A stretch of 64,000 nt of DNA from positions 1 to 64,000 of the forward strand of contig NZ_CANSMR010000036.1 of assembly GCF_947648125.1 (NCBI RefSeq), in the 5' to 3' direction. Source of the stretch: an uncultured Bradyrhizobium sp. Its GTDB lineage: Bacteria > Pseudomonadota > Alphaproteobacteria > Rhizobiales > Xanthobacteraceae. Position numbers and translations under genes: made by a program. The stretch's first letter is position 1. Every line of letters begins with the position of its first letter. Under the pieces are notes generated by a model. It saw only the letters and a list, made by a program, of their open reading frames with translations, was not told where the DNA came from and ran no database searches. Shown piece by piece: positions 45,022 to 56,344 of the stretch.

Positions 45022-45855
45022 TTACTTCTTCCGCTTGTGGCGGCTGAGGAGAATGAATTTGTTGGTCGACTTGTTGGTGCGGGTCTTCTTGCCCTTGGTC
45101 GGCTTGCCCCACGGAGTAACCGGGTGACGACCGCCCGAGGTACGACCTTCACCACCGCCGTGCGGGTGATCGATCGGGTTCATGACGACGCCGCGGTTGT
45201 GCGGACGCCAGCCGAGCCAGCGGGTACGACCGGCCTTGCCGATCGAGATGTTCATGTGATCGGGGTTCGAGACCGCGCCGATCGTGCCGCGGCAACGGCC
45301 GTGCACGAGACGCTGCTCGCCCGAGTTCAGGCGGACGATCACGTAGTCCTGGTCGCGGCCGACGATCTGGGCATAGGTGCCGGCGGAGCGCGCCAGCTGG
45401 CCGCCCTTGCCGATCTTCAGCTCGATGTTGTGCACGATCGTGCCGACCGGCATGTTGCCGAGCGGCATGACGTTGCCCGGCTTGACGTCGACATAGTTGC
45501 CGGCGACGACGGTGTCGCCCGCCGCCAGACGCTGCGGCGCCAGGATGTAGGCCAGCTCGCCGTCCTGATACTTGATCAGCGCGATGAACGCGGTGCGGTT
45601 CGGATCGTACTCCAGCCGCTCCACGACCGCCGGCATGTCCACCTTGTCGCGGCGGAAGTCGACGGTGCGGTAGGCCTTCTTGTGGCCGCCGCCGCGGAAA
45701 CGCACGGTGATGCGACCGGTGTTGTTGCGACCGCCATTGCCGAGCTTGCCCTCGGTCAGGGTCTTCACCGGCTTGCCCTTGTAGAGCGCCGAACGATCGA
45801 CCATGACCAGCTGGCGCTGGCCCGGCGTCGTGGGATTGTAGGTTTTCAATGCCAT
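45022..45855 (-). CDS. rplB: 50S ribosomal protein L2
   Basis: This 277-residue protein supports the peptidyl-transferase centre. [20 protein letters not shown], the middle region [14 protein letters not shown], and the signature [20 protein letters not shown] (with the functionally important His) are present. It has the expected full length. Confidence 0.98.
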   Translation of the reverse strand: MALKTYNPTTPGQRQLVMVDRSALYKGKPVKTLTEGKLGNGGRNNTGRITVRFRGGGHKKAYRTVDFRRDKVDMPAVVERLEYDPNRTAFIALIKYQDGELAYILAPQRLAAGDTVVAGNYVDVKPGNVMPLGNMPVGTIVHNIELKIGKGGQLARSAGTYAQIVGRDQDYVIVRLNSGEQRLVHGRCRGTIGAVSNPDHMNISIGKAGRTRWLGWRPHNRGVVMNPIDHPHGGGEGRTSGGRHPVTPWGKPTKGKKTRTNKSTNKFILLSRHKRKK

Positions 45856-45867
45856 CGTCGTTGCGCC

Positions 45868-46167
45868 TTATAGTCCGGTAGTCACGTCGATGCGGTGGCC
45901 CTCTTCAAGGGTCACGATCGCGCGCTTGGAGTCCGACTGCGAGCCGAGATTGCCGCGGAACACCTTGGTCTTGCCCTTGCGAACGAGAGTGTTGACGCTC
46001 TTCACCTTGACGTCGAACAGCTTCTCGACCGCTTCCTTGATCTGCGGCTTGGTCGCCTTGGCCGCGACCTTGAACAGCACCTTGTTGTGCTCGGAGGCGA
46101 GCGTCGCCTTTTCGGTCACGACCGGCGAGATGATGACGTCGTAGTGGCGCGGATCGATGTTCTTCAT
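45868..46167 (-). CDS. rplW: 50S ribosomal protein L23
   Basis: This 99-residue tunnel-exit protein is a docking site for trigger factor and [22 protein letters not shown] and [14 protein letters not shown] are typical. Its start overlaps the rplD stop by 4 bases. Confidence 0.98.
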   Translation of the reverse strand: MKNIDPRHYDVIISPVVTEKATLASEHNKVLFKVAAKATKPQIKEAVEKLFDVKVKSVNTLVRKGKTKVFRGNLGSQSDSKRAIVTLEEGHRIDVTTGL

Positions 46168-46784
46168 TTGAAGCGCGCCTCCAGCGCATCAACCGCAGCC
46201 TTGGTCAGCACCAGCTTCTGGCGGCGGAGAATGTCGTAGACGTTGATGCCCTGGATCGGCAGCACGTCGATGTTCGGGATGTTGCGAGCCGCGGTCGCGA
46301 AACCGTTGTTCAGCTCGGCGCCGTCGATGATCAGCGCGTTGGTCAGGCCGAGGCCCGAGAAGTGACCGAGCAGAGCCTTGGTCTTGGCGGCCTCGAGCTG
46401 CGCATTGTCGATCACGATCAGCCCGCCGTCCTTGGCCTTGGCCGACAGCGCATGCTTCAGCGCGAGCGCGCGCACCTTCTTCGGCAGATCGGTCGCATGG
46501 GAGCGAACCACCGGACCGAAGGCACGGCCACCGCCGCGGAACTGCGGCACGCGGGCCGAGCCGTGACGGGCGCCGCCGGTGCCCTTCTGCTTGTACATCT
46601 TCTTGCCGGTGCGCCAGACGTCGGCGCGGCCCTGGGCCTTGTGCGTACCGGCCTGACGCTTGTTCAGCTGCCACTGCACGCAGCGCTGAATGATGTCGGC
46701 GCGGGGCTCGAGGCCGAAGATCGCGTCCGAGAGCTGGACAGATCCGGCGTCCTTGCCTTCAAGGGTGGTGACTTTCAGTTCCAT
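46164..46784 (-). CDS. rplD: 50S ribosomal protein L4
   Basis: This 206-residue protein has a tunnel-lining loop ([19 protein letters not shown]). ATG 46784 starts [10 protein letters not shown] one base after the rplC stop; the open frame upstream is not L4-like. In E. coli L4 also represses the S10 operon; the leader target was not traced here. Confidence 0.97.
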   Translation of the reverse strand: MELKVTTLEGKDAGSVQLSDAIFGLEPRADIIQRCVQWQLNKRQAGTHKAQGRADVWRTGKKMYKQKGTGGARHGSARVPQFRGGGRAFGPVVRSHATDLPKKVRALALKHALSAKAKDGGLIVIDNAQLEAAKTKALLGHFSGLGLTNALIIDGAELNNGFATAARNIPNIDVLPIQGINVYDILRRQKLVLTKAAVDALEARFK

Positions 46785-46785
46785 C

Positions 46786-47505
46786 TCACACCCCCTCCTT
46801 CTCGGCCGAAGCCTCAGCAGCCTCGCCGCCGGCAACCTTGAACTTGCCGGGCTTCGGAGCTTCCTTCGGCAGCGGCTTCTTGACGGCGTCGCGCACCGAG
46901 ATCCAGCCGCCCTTGGAGCCGGGAACGGCGCCTTCGACGAGGATCAGGCCGCGCTCGACGTCGGTCGAAACCACGCGCAGATTGAGCGTGGTGATGCGGT
47001 CGACGCCCATGTGACCGGGCATCTTCTTGTTCTTGAAGGTCTTGCCGGGGTCCTGACGGCCACCGGTCGAACCGATCGAACGGTGCGAGATCGACACACC
47101 GTGGGTGGCGCGCAGACCGCCGAAATTCCAGCGCTTCATGCCGCCGGCGAAACCCTTACCGATCGAGGTGCCGGTTACGTCGACGAACTGGCCGACCACG
47201 AAATGGTCCGCCTGGATTTCCGCGCCGACCGGGATCAGCGCGTCCTCGGACACGCGGAACTCGGCAACCTTGCGCTTCGGCTCGACCTTGGCGACCGCGA
47301 ACTGGCCGCGTTCGGCCTTCGGCATGTACACCGTCTTGCGGGCGCCCGAGCCGAGCTGAAGAGCGACATAGCCGTTCTTCTCGGTCGTGCGGTGGCCCAG
47401 CACCTGGCAGTTGCCCAACTTCAGCACGGTCACAGGGATATGCTCGCCGGTCTCCGTAAAGACCCGCGTCATCCCGACCTTCTGTGCGATCACTCCGGAG
47501 CGCAT
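46786..47505 (-). CDS. rplC: 50S ribosomal protein L3
   Basis: This 239-residue protein has the N-terminus [16 protein letters not shown] and the central loop [20 protein letters not shown], with the usual methylatable region. An Ala/Glu-rich tail of ~25 residues ([17 protein letters not shown] at the end) extends beyond the E. coli length. Confidence 0.98.
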   Translation of the reverse strand: MRSGVIAQKVGMTRVFTETGEHIPVTVLKLGNCQVLGHRTTEKNGYVALQLGSGARKTVYMPKAERGQFAVAKVEPKRKVAEFRVSEDALIPVGAEIQADHFVVGQFVDVTGTSIGKGFAGGMKRWNFGGLRATHGVSISHRSIGSTGGRQDPGKTFKNKKMPGHMGVDRITTLNLRVVSTDVERGLILVEGAVPGSKGGWISVRDAVKKPLPKEAPKPGKFKVAGGEAAEASAEKEGV

Positions 47506-47559
47506 CGGCGTGCTTCCTGTCTTTCTGTCCGCAAGCGGCGGACGTAAAAATCCAAAACC

Positions 47560-47868
47560 TTAGAGCTTGATCTCGACGTCGACACCGGCGGCCAGGTCGA
47601 GCTTCATCAGCGCATCGACGGTCTGCGGGGTCGGGTCGACAATGTCGAGGAGGCGCTTGTGAGTGCGCATCTCGAATTGCTCGCGGCTCTTCTTGTCAAC
47701 GTGCGGCGAACGGTTGACGGTGAACTTCTCGATGCGGGTCGGCAGCGGAATCGGTCCGCGAACCTGCGCACCGGTGCGCTTCGCCGTGTTCACGATCTCA
47801 CGGGTCGACGTATCGAGGATTCGATGGTCGAACGCCTTGAGACGGATGCGAATGTTTTGGCCGTTCAT
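47560..47868 (-). CDS. rpsJ: 30S ribosomal protein S10
   Basis: This 102-residue protein is the first gene of the S10 series and also the NusE antitermination partner. [19 protein letters not shown] and the loop [17 protein letters not shown] are diagnostic. ATG 47868 gives the family N-terminus; the upstream ATG adds nine non-family residues. Confidence 0.98.
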
Positions 47869-47919
47869 TGCCGTATCTCTTTCTTCGTCGCTCAATTAGC
47901 GAATAGCGAGTGGTGAGCG

Positions 47920-47941
47920 GCGGGTGGGCAAACCCACCCGC
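47920..47941. other. Perfect hairpin in tuf-rpsJ spacer
   Basis: GCGGGTGGG (47920-47928) pairs with CCCACCCGC (47933-47941) around CAAA. It lies 21 bases after the tuf stop on the minus strand and has no U-run, so it could be an RNA processing or partial attenuation site rather than a terminator. The adjoining bases (47899-47911) resemble part of the hairpin at 35256-35281. Confidence 0.65.
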
Positions 47942-47962
47942 TGCAAACTGACTGATCCACCC

Positions 47963-49153
<1,191 letters not shown>

Positions 49154-49168
49154 TTGACTCTCCGTTCA

Positions 49169-49191
49169 GTCGTTAGTTGCTAACCAACGAC
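49169..49191. other. Imperfect hairpin in fusA-tuf spacer
   Basis: GTCGTTAGTT and AACCAACGAC form an imperfect stem around a short loop in the 40-base spacer between fusA and tuf. No U-run follows; it may stabilise or process the mRNA. Confidence 0.35.
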
Positions 49192-49193
49192 AA

Positions 49194-51266
49194 TCAAGCA
49201 AACTTTTTCTGGACTTCAGCCGACACGTTCGCCGGTGCTTCGGCGTAGTGATCGAACTGCATTGTGAAGGTCGCGCGACCCTGGCTCATCGAGCGCAGGT
49301 TGTTCACGTAACCGAACATGTTCATGAGCGGCACCATCGCGTTGATGACGTTGGCGTTGCCGCGCATGTCTTGGCCCTGGATCTGGCCGCGCCGGGAATT
49401 CAGGTCGCCGATGACCGAACCGGTGTAGTCTTCCGGGGTCACCACCTCGACCTTCATGATCGGCTCGAGCAGAACGGACTTGCCCTTCGTCAGCGCCTCG
49501 CGGAACGCGGCGCGCGACGCGATTTCGAAGGCCAGTGCCGACGAGTCGACGTCGTGATACTTGCCGTCGACCAGCTGCACCTTGACATCCACCACCGGGA
49601 AGCCCGCAACGACACCGGAGCCCATCACGCTGTTGAGGCCCTTTTCGACGCCGGGGATGTATTCCTTCGGCACCGCGCCGCCGACGATCTTCGATTCGAA
49701 CTCATAGCCCTTGCCGGGCTCGTTCGGCTCGACGACGATCGACACTTCGGCGAACTGACCGGTACCGCCGGTCTGCTTCTTGTGCGTGTACTTGACTTCG
49801 GCCTTCTTGGTCACGCGCTCGCGGAACGCCACCTGCGGCGCGCCGATGTTGGCATCGACCTTGTAGGTGCGCTTGAGGATGTCGACCTTGATGTCGAGAT
49901 GCAGTTCGCCCATGCCCTTGAGGATGGTCTGGCCGGACTCCTGGTCGGTCGACACGCGGAACGACGGATCCTCTGCGGCGAGCTTCGCCAGCGCCACGCC
50001 CAGCTTTTCCTGGTCGGCCTTCGACTTCGGCTCGATCGCGATTTCGATCACCGGCTCCGGGAATTCCATCTTCTCGAGAATGACCGGCTTGTCGGGATCG
50101 CACAGCGTGTCACCGGTGCGCGCTTCCTTGAGGCCAGCCAGCGCGACGATGTCGCCGGCATAGGCTTCCTTGATGTCTTCGCGGTTGTTCGCATGCATCA
50201 ACAGCATCCGCCCGATCCGCTCCTTCTTGTCGCGGGTCGAGTTCACCACGCCGGTGCCCGACTGCAGGACGCCGGAATAGATGCGGCAGAAGGTGATGGT
50301 GCCGACGAACGGGTCGTCCATGATCTTGAATGCGAGCAGCGCCAGCGGCTCCTTGTCGTCCGCCTTGCGCACGACTTCGTTGCCGTCATCGTCGATGCCC
50401 TTGATCGCGGGCACGTCGATCGGCGACGGCAGATAGTCGACGACGGCGTCGAGCAGCGGCTGCACGCCCTTGTTCTTGAACGCGGAGCCGCACAGCACCG
50501 GATAGAACGCGCCGGTCAGCACGGCCTTGCGGATCAGGCGCTTCAGGGTCGCCTCGTCCGGCTCCTTGCCGTCGAGGAAGGCAGCCAGAGCATCGTCGTC
50601 GAGCTCGACAGCGGCTTCCACCATCTTCTCGCGATATTCCTTGGCCTGCTCGATCATGTCTTCCGGAATGTCGACATAGTCAAACTTGGCGCCGAGCGAT
50701 TCATCGTTCCAGATGATGCCCTTCATGAGGACGAGGTCGACGAGACCCTTGAAGTTGTTCTCGGCACCGATCGGCAGCTGGATCGCGATCGGCTTGGCGC
50801 CGAGGCGGTCGACGATGTCGGACAGGCACTTGAAGAAGTCGGCGCCGGTCTTGTCCATCTTGTTGGCGAAGACGATGCGCGGAACCTTGTACTTGTCGCC
50901 CTGGCGCCAGACGGTCTCGGTCTGCGGCTCGACGCCCTGGTTGGAGTCAAGCACGCAAACGGCGCCGTCGAGCACGCGCAGCGAACGCTCGACCTCAATG
51001 GTGAAGTCGACGTGGCCGGGCGTGTCGATGATGTTCAGACGCTTGCCGTTCCAGAACGCGGTGGTCGCAGCCGAGGTGATCGTGATGCCACGCTCCTGCT
51101 CCTGCTCCATCCAGTCCATCGTCGCAGCACCTTCGTGCACTTCGCCGATCTTGTGGCTCTTGCCGGTGTAATACAGGATGCGCTCGGTGGTCGTGGTCTT
51201 ACCGGCGTCGATATGCGCCATGATACCGAAGTTGCGGTAGTTCTCTATGGCATGAACGCGAGGCAT
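49194..51266 (-). CDS. fusA: Elongation factor G
   Basis: This 690-residue translocase GTPase has G1 [13 protein letters not shown]3 DTPGHVDF and G4 NKMD. The later domains show [22 protein letters not shown] (shortened here at family positions) and [21 protein letters not shown]. It lies between rpsG and tuf with short spacers. Confidence 0.99.
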   Translation of the reverse strand: MPRVHAIENYRNFGIMAHIDAGKTTTTERILYYTGKSHKIGEVHEGAATMDWMEQEQERGITITSAATTAFWNGKRLNIIDTPGHVDFTIEVERSLRVLDGAVCVLDSNQGVEPQTETVWRQGDKYKVPRIVFANKMDKTGADFFKCLSDIVDRLGAKPIAIQLPIGAENNFKGLVDLVLMKGIIWNDESLGAKFDYVDIPEDMIEQAKEYREKMVEAAVELDDDALAAFLDGKEPDEATLKRLIRKAVLTGAFYPVLCGSAFKNKGVQPLLDAVVDYLPSPIDVPAIKGIDDDGNEVVRKADDKEPLALLAFKIMDDPFVGTITFCRIYSGVLQSGTGVVNSTRDKKERIGRMLLMHANNREDIKEAYAGDIVALAGLKEARTGDTLCDPDKPVILEKMEFPEPVIEIAIEPKSKADQEKLGVALAKLAAEDPSFRVSTDQESGQTILKGMGELHLDIKVDILKRTYKVDANIGAPQVAFRERVTKKAEVKYTHKKQTGGTGQFAEVSIVVEPNEPGKGYEFESKIVGGAVPKEYIPGVEKGLNSVMGSGVVAGFPVVDVKVQLVDGKYHDVDSSALAFEIASRAAFREALTKGKSVLLEPIMKVEVVTPEDYTGSVIGDLNSRRGQIQGQDMRGNANVINAMVPLMNMFGYVNNLRSMSQGRATFTMQFDHYAEAPANVSAEVQKKFA

Positions 51267-51296
51267 AGGCTGTTCCTTAAATTCCGTGTTTCGCCG

Positions 51297-51782
<486 letters not shown>

Positions 51783-52154
51783 TTACTTCGGACGCTTCGC
51801 GCCGTACTTCGAACGACGCTGCTTACGGTTCTTGACGCCCTGGGTATCCAGCACGCCACGGAGGATGTGGTAGCGCACGCCGGGCAAGTCCTTGACGCGA
51901 CCGCCGCGGATCATGACCACCGAGTGCTCCTGCAGGTTATGGCCTTCACCCGGGATGTAGCCGATCACCTCGAAGCCGTTGGTCAGGCGCACCTTGGCGA
52001 CCTTACGAAGCGCCGAGTTCGGCTTCTTCGGGGTCGTGGTGTAGACGCGCGTGCACACGCCGCGCTTCTGCGGCGACTGCTGCAGCGCCGGCACCTTCTT
52101 GCGCGACTTCTGCACTTCACGTGGTTTTGCGATCAGCTGGTTGATCGTCGGCAT
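51783..52154 (-). CDS. rpsL: 30S ribosomal protein S12
   Basis: This 123-residue decoding-centre protein keeps Lys43 (TPKKPNS) and Lys88 (GRVKDLPG), the residues whose change gives streptomycin resistance, so no such mutation is seen. ATG 52154 gives MPTINQLI; the open frame upstream is not S12-like. It is the first gene of the str series, with a ~400-base leader before it. Confidence 0.98.
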   Translation of the reverse strand: MPTINQLIAKPREVQKSRKKVPALQQSPQKRGVCTRVYTTTPKKPNSALRKVAKVRLTNGFEVIGYIPGEGHNLQEHSVVMIRGGRVKDLPGVRYHILRGVLDTQGVKNRKQRRSKYGAKRPK

Positions 52155-52562
52155 GCAGCCTTCACCCTTTAGTTCGCGCGGAAACCTTGAATGGCTCCGC
52201 AAATTTCTTCTCAGGACTAGCCGTCCCGTACGGCCCGCTCGACGCGGAACAAACGACCGCGCAAAGCGAAATCGCGCCAACCTCTCATCACTGAGCGGAA
52301 AGCGCATCGACGCCACAGAGGACCGCGATTCCGAACCGTTCAGCGTTCGCTGTCCGGCCCGCCACCGAGGTCATGCATCCGAATTCACTCTCAAGAGGAC
52401 GTGCTCAAGAGAACCAAAATCGTCCTGGCATTGCCTAGCTATTATCGACAGCGTTTGAGCGGCATTCGTCGAGGTTGGTGCCCGTCCGGCGCCTGAAAAA
52501 GGGCCTTGGGGTGTTCCGTTCCGACGCTGGCGTAGCTCACCGCCTGTCGTTAAGTGAGCGCC

Positions 52563-52591
52563 TTGTATAAGCGAGAGATAGTGAAGTCAAG
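52563..52591 (-). promoter_or_regulatory. Housekeeping promoter of the str (rpsL) operon
   Basis: On the minus strand CTTGAC (52591-52586) and ATACAA (52568-52563) are spaced by 17 bases, a good match to alphaproteobacterial sigma-70 promoters. It would start transcription near 52555, giving a leader of about 400 bases before rpsL. Confidence 0.65.
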
Positions 52592-52721
52592 CAAAACGGC
52601 AAGCAAAGAAACGCCTCTGGCGCTTGCAGATTTCGCATTTCGCGGCGCTCATCGGGGCGTCGAAATATGACGACGTCTGCGACTCCCCTCGCCCAGTCCG
52701 AATCTGTGGCACGTCAGCGGA

Positions 52722-52749
52722 ATCATATTATATCCGGGTAAAATATGAT
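52722..52749. promoter_or_regulatory. 8+8 bp inverted repeat, candidate operator of the flavoprotein gene
   Basis: ATCATATT (52722-52729) and AATATGAT (52742-52749) are perfect complements spaced by 12 bases. The element sits 105 bases before the flavoprotein start in an unusually AT-rich patch. Size and symmetry suit a dimeric repressor; the regulator is unknown. Confidence 0.45.
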
Positions 52750-52854
52750 CAGAAACAATTCTCCCCAACTTGGACCTGAAGGCGAAATTCGAAACTAAGC
52801 CTTTATTTGCCATTCGCAGCGCAAAAATTGCGGTCTACGGCCACGGAAAGCGTC

Positions 52855-54063
52855 ATGAAGTACACCGACATCGCGATCATCGGCGGAGGTCTTGCGGGCT
52901 CGACCGCGGCCGCCATGCTCGGCCGTGCCGGGATACCGACCGTCCTGGTCGACCCCTATCGGGTCTATCCGTTCGACTTCCGCGTCGAAAAGATCGGCGG
53001 CGACCTCCAGCTCGCGCGATTCGCCCGGACCGGCCTTGCCGAATCCGTGCTGCGCACGGCGACGCTGGATGGCGAGAACTGGATCGCGCGATTCGGCCAT
53101 CTGCTCGACCGGCAGCCGAGCCGGCAATACGGCATCATGTATGACGCACTGATCACCGCGATTCGAGCCGAGATCGCCGGGCCGGCGGAATTCGTCCGCG
53201 ACAAGGTCGTCAATGTCGCCGCCAGCTCCGAGCGGCAGCGGCTGGTGCTGTCGGGCGGCGAGGAGATTTCGGCGCGCCTCGTGGTGCTCGCCAACGGCCT
53301 GAATGTCGGGCTGCGCCGGATGCTCGGCATCGAGCGGCTGGTGACCAGCTTCTGCCACTCGATCTCGATCGGCTTCGATTTCGTCCCGGTCGGCCGCCCC
53401 GCCTTCCCGTTCGCGGCCATGACCTACTTCTCGGAGCGGCCGAGCGACCGCATCCCCTACATCACGCTGTTTCCGGTCGGAAACCGGATGCGCGCCAACC
53501 TCTTCACCTATCGCCAGGCCGACGATCCGTGGCTGCGCGCGATGCGGCGCAATCCGGTCGAGACGCTGAATGCCGCGCTGCCGCGGCTGCGCCGACTCAC
53601 CGGCGAATTCGACGTCGCCGGCGACATCAAGATCAGGCCCGCCGACGTCTATGTCAGCACTGGCTATCGGCAGGCCGGCGTCGTGCTGGTCGGCGACGCC
53701 TTCGCCAGCACCTGCCCCGTCACCGGCACCGGAACCGACAAGGTGTTCACCGACGTGTCCCAGCTCTGCAACGTCCACATCCCGGCCTGGCTTGCGAGCG
53801 ACGGCATGGGCGAGGAGAAGATCACGGCGTTCTACGACGATCCGGTCAAGACGGAATGCGACGCCTGGTCGAACGCCAAGGCGTTCAACTTCCGCGAGGT
53901 GTCGATCGGCAGCGGGCTCTACTGGCAGGCCCAGCGCTGGGCGCGCTTCCTCGGCTATCTCGGCCGGGGCTCGCTGCGCCGGCTGCAGCGCCCGCAGGCG
54001 GCGTCAGCGACCCGGCAGGCCAATCACTTCCGGCAACGTCCGCATGCAGCGGACAGGGCGTAG
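52855..54063 (+). CDS. FAD-dependent oxidoreductase (group A flavoprotein monooxygenase-like)
   Basis: This 402-residue flavoprotein has an N-terminal Rossmann motif IIGGGLAGSTAA (about 8-19) and a second FAD motif VVLVGDAFASTCPVTGTGTD (about 284-303), the GD pattern of the PHBH/geranylgeranyl-reductase/halogenase superfamily. The substrate domain between them is not recognisable. No signal peptide is seen. ATG 52855 follows GGAAAG by 4 bases and begins the FAD fold. It converges with the ABC exporter gene, with 31 bases between stops. It could hydroxylate or reduce a lipid, pigment or aromatic compound; this is inference. Confidence 0.85.
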   Translation: MKYTDIAIIGGGLAGSTAAAMLGRAGIPTVLVDPYRVYPFDFRVEKIGGDLQLARFARTGLAESVLRTATLDGENWIARFGHLLDRQPSRQYGIMYDALITAIRAEIAGPAEFVRDKVVNVAASSERQRLVLSGGEEISARLVVLANGLNVGLRRMLGIERLVTSFCHSISIGFDFVPVGRPAFPFAAMTYFSERPSDRIPYITLFPVGNRMRANLFTYRQADDPWLRAMRRNPVETLNAALPRLRRLTGEFDVAGDIKIRPADVYVSTGYRQAGVVLVGDAFASTCPVTGTGTDKVFTDVSQLCNVHIPAWLASDGMGEEKITAFYDDPVKTECDAWSNAKAFNFREVSIGSGLYWQAQRWARFLGYLGRGSLRRLQRPQAASATRQANHFRQRPHAADRA

Positions 54064-54094
54064 CCCTCGGACGTCATGAGCAACGGGGCGGATA

Positions 54095-56128
54095 TCACGC
54101 CTCCTCGTCCTCATCCTCATCGTCTTCATCATCGTCCGCGTCGTCGTCATCCTCATCGTCCGCGTCGTGATGCTTATGCCCCTGGTCGTCCCACAGCTTG
54201 CGGTAGACGCCGTTCTTGGCCAGCAGCTCCTCATGCGAACCGCGTTCGATCGCCCTGCCGCCGGCGATCACGATGATCTCGTCCATCTCGACCACCGAGG
54301 TCAAACGGTGCGTCGACCAGATCATGGTGCGGCCCTCGGCGACCTTGAGCAGCGTGCGGTTGATCGCCGCCTCCGTGGTCTGGTCGAGCGCCGAGGTCGC
54401 CTCGTCGAGCAGCAGCACGGACGGGTTGCGGATGATCGCGCGCGCGATCGCGATGCGCTGGCGCTGGCCGCCGGACAAGGTATCGCCGCGCTCGCCGACC
54501 GGCGTGTCGTAGCGCTGCGGCAGGCTCATGATGTAGCGATGGATCTCGGCTTTCTTCGCGGCGTCCTCGACCTCCGCGTCGGTGGCCCCTTCCTTGCCGA
54601 GCCGGATGTTCTCGCGGATCGACATGTTGAACAGCATGTTCTCCTGGAACACGACCGCCATGCTGGCCCGCAGCGACTCGCGTGTCACCCGGCGGATGTC
54701 GACGCCGTCGATGGCGACGCGGCCCTCGTCGGGCACGTACAGCCGCAGGATCAGGTTGATCAGCGTGCTCTTGCCGGAACCGCTGGGACCGACGATCGCA
54801 ATGCTCTTGCCGGCATTGAGCTTGAGGCTGAGATTGTCGAGCACCGGCGTCCGCGCCCCCTCATACTGGAAGGTGACGCGGTCGAAGGAGATATCGTTGG
54901 TGATGCGCGGCAGATCCGGCGCACCGGGACGGTCGGCGCCGCGGGTCGGTTCGTCGAGCAGCTCCTGGATGTGCCGCACCGCCGCCGCCGACTGGATCGA
55001 CACCGGGATGAAATGCATGAGATGGCCGATGTTGTACGACACCTCCCAGAATGCGCTCTCGAAGGTCACGAAGGTGCCGACCGTGATCTGCCCCTTGGTG
55101 GCGAGATAGGCGCCGATCGCCAGCACCACGAGGTGGAGCAGCAGCACCGAAATGGTGACGGTGCGCTCCACCATGGTCGACAGGAACATCGCTGAGGCGG
55201 CCTTGGCGCGGACGTCGCGGTTGCGCAGCGTGAACCAGCCGAGCGCCCGGCGCTGCAGATTGAACGCCTTCACTACCGCCTGCGCGGCGACGTTCTCCTG
55301 CACCATGCCGAGCAGCGCCGCCTCGTTCTGCTTCTGCTCGTAATTGGCCTGCACCGCCTTCGGCGTCAGGATGCGCGGCCCGATCAGGGTGATGGGAAAC
55401 ACCAGCAAGGCGACCACGGCAAGCTGCCAGTTCAGGAACAGCATCAGGATGATGCCGGCGATCAGCTCGAAGCCTGGCAGCGCCGCGCTGTTGGCGAAGG
55501 TCTTGATCGAGCCCTCGAAGGCCGACAGATCGATCGAGAAGCGCGACAGGATCTCGCCGCGCTTGGTGCGCGCGAAATAGGCCGACGGCAGGTTCTGGAC
55601 GTGGTCGAAGATGCGGGTCCGGACGTCGGCGATGATGCCCGCGCCAAGCCGCGCATCCCAGCGCTCGTACCAGACCGCGATGATCGAGGTGACGATACCG
55701 GCGACCGCGAGTACGCCGAGAATCTTGTAAAGGGCCTGGAAATCCTCCTCGCCGAGCGCGTCGTCGATCAGGAATTTCAGGCTGAGCGGCATGATGACGT
55801 TGAACAACGTCTCGACCAGCACGCCGAAGGCGACGAATGCCAACGGCTTCCTGTAGTTCGTCAGGATCGGCTTGACGAAGCTAAAGATCGTGGAGAGCGC
55901 GCCGGCGGCTTCCTTGGCGGTGAAGACGACGAGGTCCTCGTCATCATCGTCGTCGAGCTCGAACTCGTCGTCCTCATCATCATCGTCGTCATCGGCCGGC
56001 GCGGCGGCTGGCTTGGCGGAGGCCGTTGCCACGGGCGGACCCGCCGCGGCCGCAGACTTTTTCTTCAGCTCGGGATCGTCGGCCGCCGATCGATTCGGAT
56101 CGTCTGATGCAGGAGGTCTTGGCGCCAT
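54095..56128 (-). CDS. ABC-type exporter (fused membrane and ATPase domains) with poly-acidic ends
   Basis: This 677-residue half-transporter would work as a dimer to export a hydrophobic or lipid-like substrate. About six membrane segments lie between residues 95 and 380. The ATPase domain has Walker A GPSGSGKST (447-455), signature LSGGQ (551-555), Walker B VLLLDE (571-576) and H-loop His607. A run of Asp/Glu fills about residues 46-65, and a second Asp/Glu tract (655-677) ends the protein after HKHH. Both tracts should be cytoplasmic. Such acidic tails at both ends are not usual in this family. The start at 56128 is the first ATG; the low-complexity N-terminus makes it uncertain. Confidence 0.88.
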   Translation of the reverse strand: MAPRPPASDDPNRSAADDPELKKKSAAAAGPPVATASAKPAAAPADDDDDDEDDEFELDDDDDEDLVVFTAKEAAGALSTIFSFVKPILTNYRKPLAFVAFGVLVETLFNVIMPLSLKFLIDDALGEEDFQALYKILGVLAVAGIVTSIIAVWYERWDARLGAGIIADVRTRIFDHVQNLPSAYFARTKRGEILSRFSIDLSAFEGSIKTFANSAALPGFELIAGIILMLFLNWQLAVVALLVFPITLIGPRILTPKAVQANYEQKQNEAALLGMVQENVAAQAVVKAFNLQRRALGWFTLRNRDVRAKAASAMFLSTMVERTVTISVLLLHLVVLAIGAYLATKGQITVGTFVTFESAFWEVSYNIGHLMHFIPVSIQSAAAVRHIQELLDEPTRGADRPGAPDLPRITNDISFDRVTFQYEGARTPVLDNLSLKLNAGKSIAIVGPSGSGKSTLINLILRLYVPDEGRVAIDGVDIRRVTRESLRASMAVVFQENMLFNMSIRENIRLGKEGATDAEVEDAAKKAEIHRYIMSLPQRYDTPVGERGDTLSGGQRQRIAIARAIIRNPSVLLLDEATSALDQTTEAAINRTLLKVAEGRTMIWSTHRLTSVVEMDEIIVIAGGRAIERGSHEELLAKNGVYRKLWDDQGHKHHDADDEDDDDADDDEDDEDEDEEA

Positions 56129-56344
56129 GAAACCAACCGATGCTCCACGGCCGGCATGACCGCAAATCGAAACCGCAGCGGCGAATGCTGCTGGTACAAT
56201 CCTATGCGATCACAATGAATTCGGCAAAGCGTTTGGAACGGCGCCCCGCGCGGTCCCGTCGATTCGGGATCACGGCACGGGCGCCGTTTGAACGTTGTTG
56301 ACGCGGGGCCGCTCGCCTTGCACAAGAACCGCGAGCCGGTGCCG

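Larger units (their letters stand above)
52155..52854. other. Divergent spacer: str-operon leader and flavoprotein promoter region, 700 bases
   Basis: The left ~400 bases form a long untranslated leader for rpsL on the minus strand if the promoter at 52563-52591 is used. No coding sequence with family features is seen. The right part (52720-52800) is clearly AT-richer than its surroundings and contains an inverted repeat at 52722-52749. Confidence 0.55.

Noticed and set aside
51783-52154. Streptomycin-resistance mutation in rpsL
   Set aside because: Lys43 and Lys88 are both the wild-type residues.
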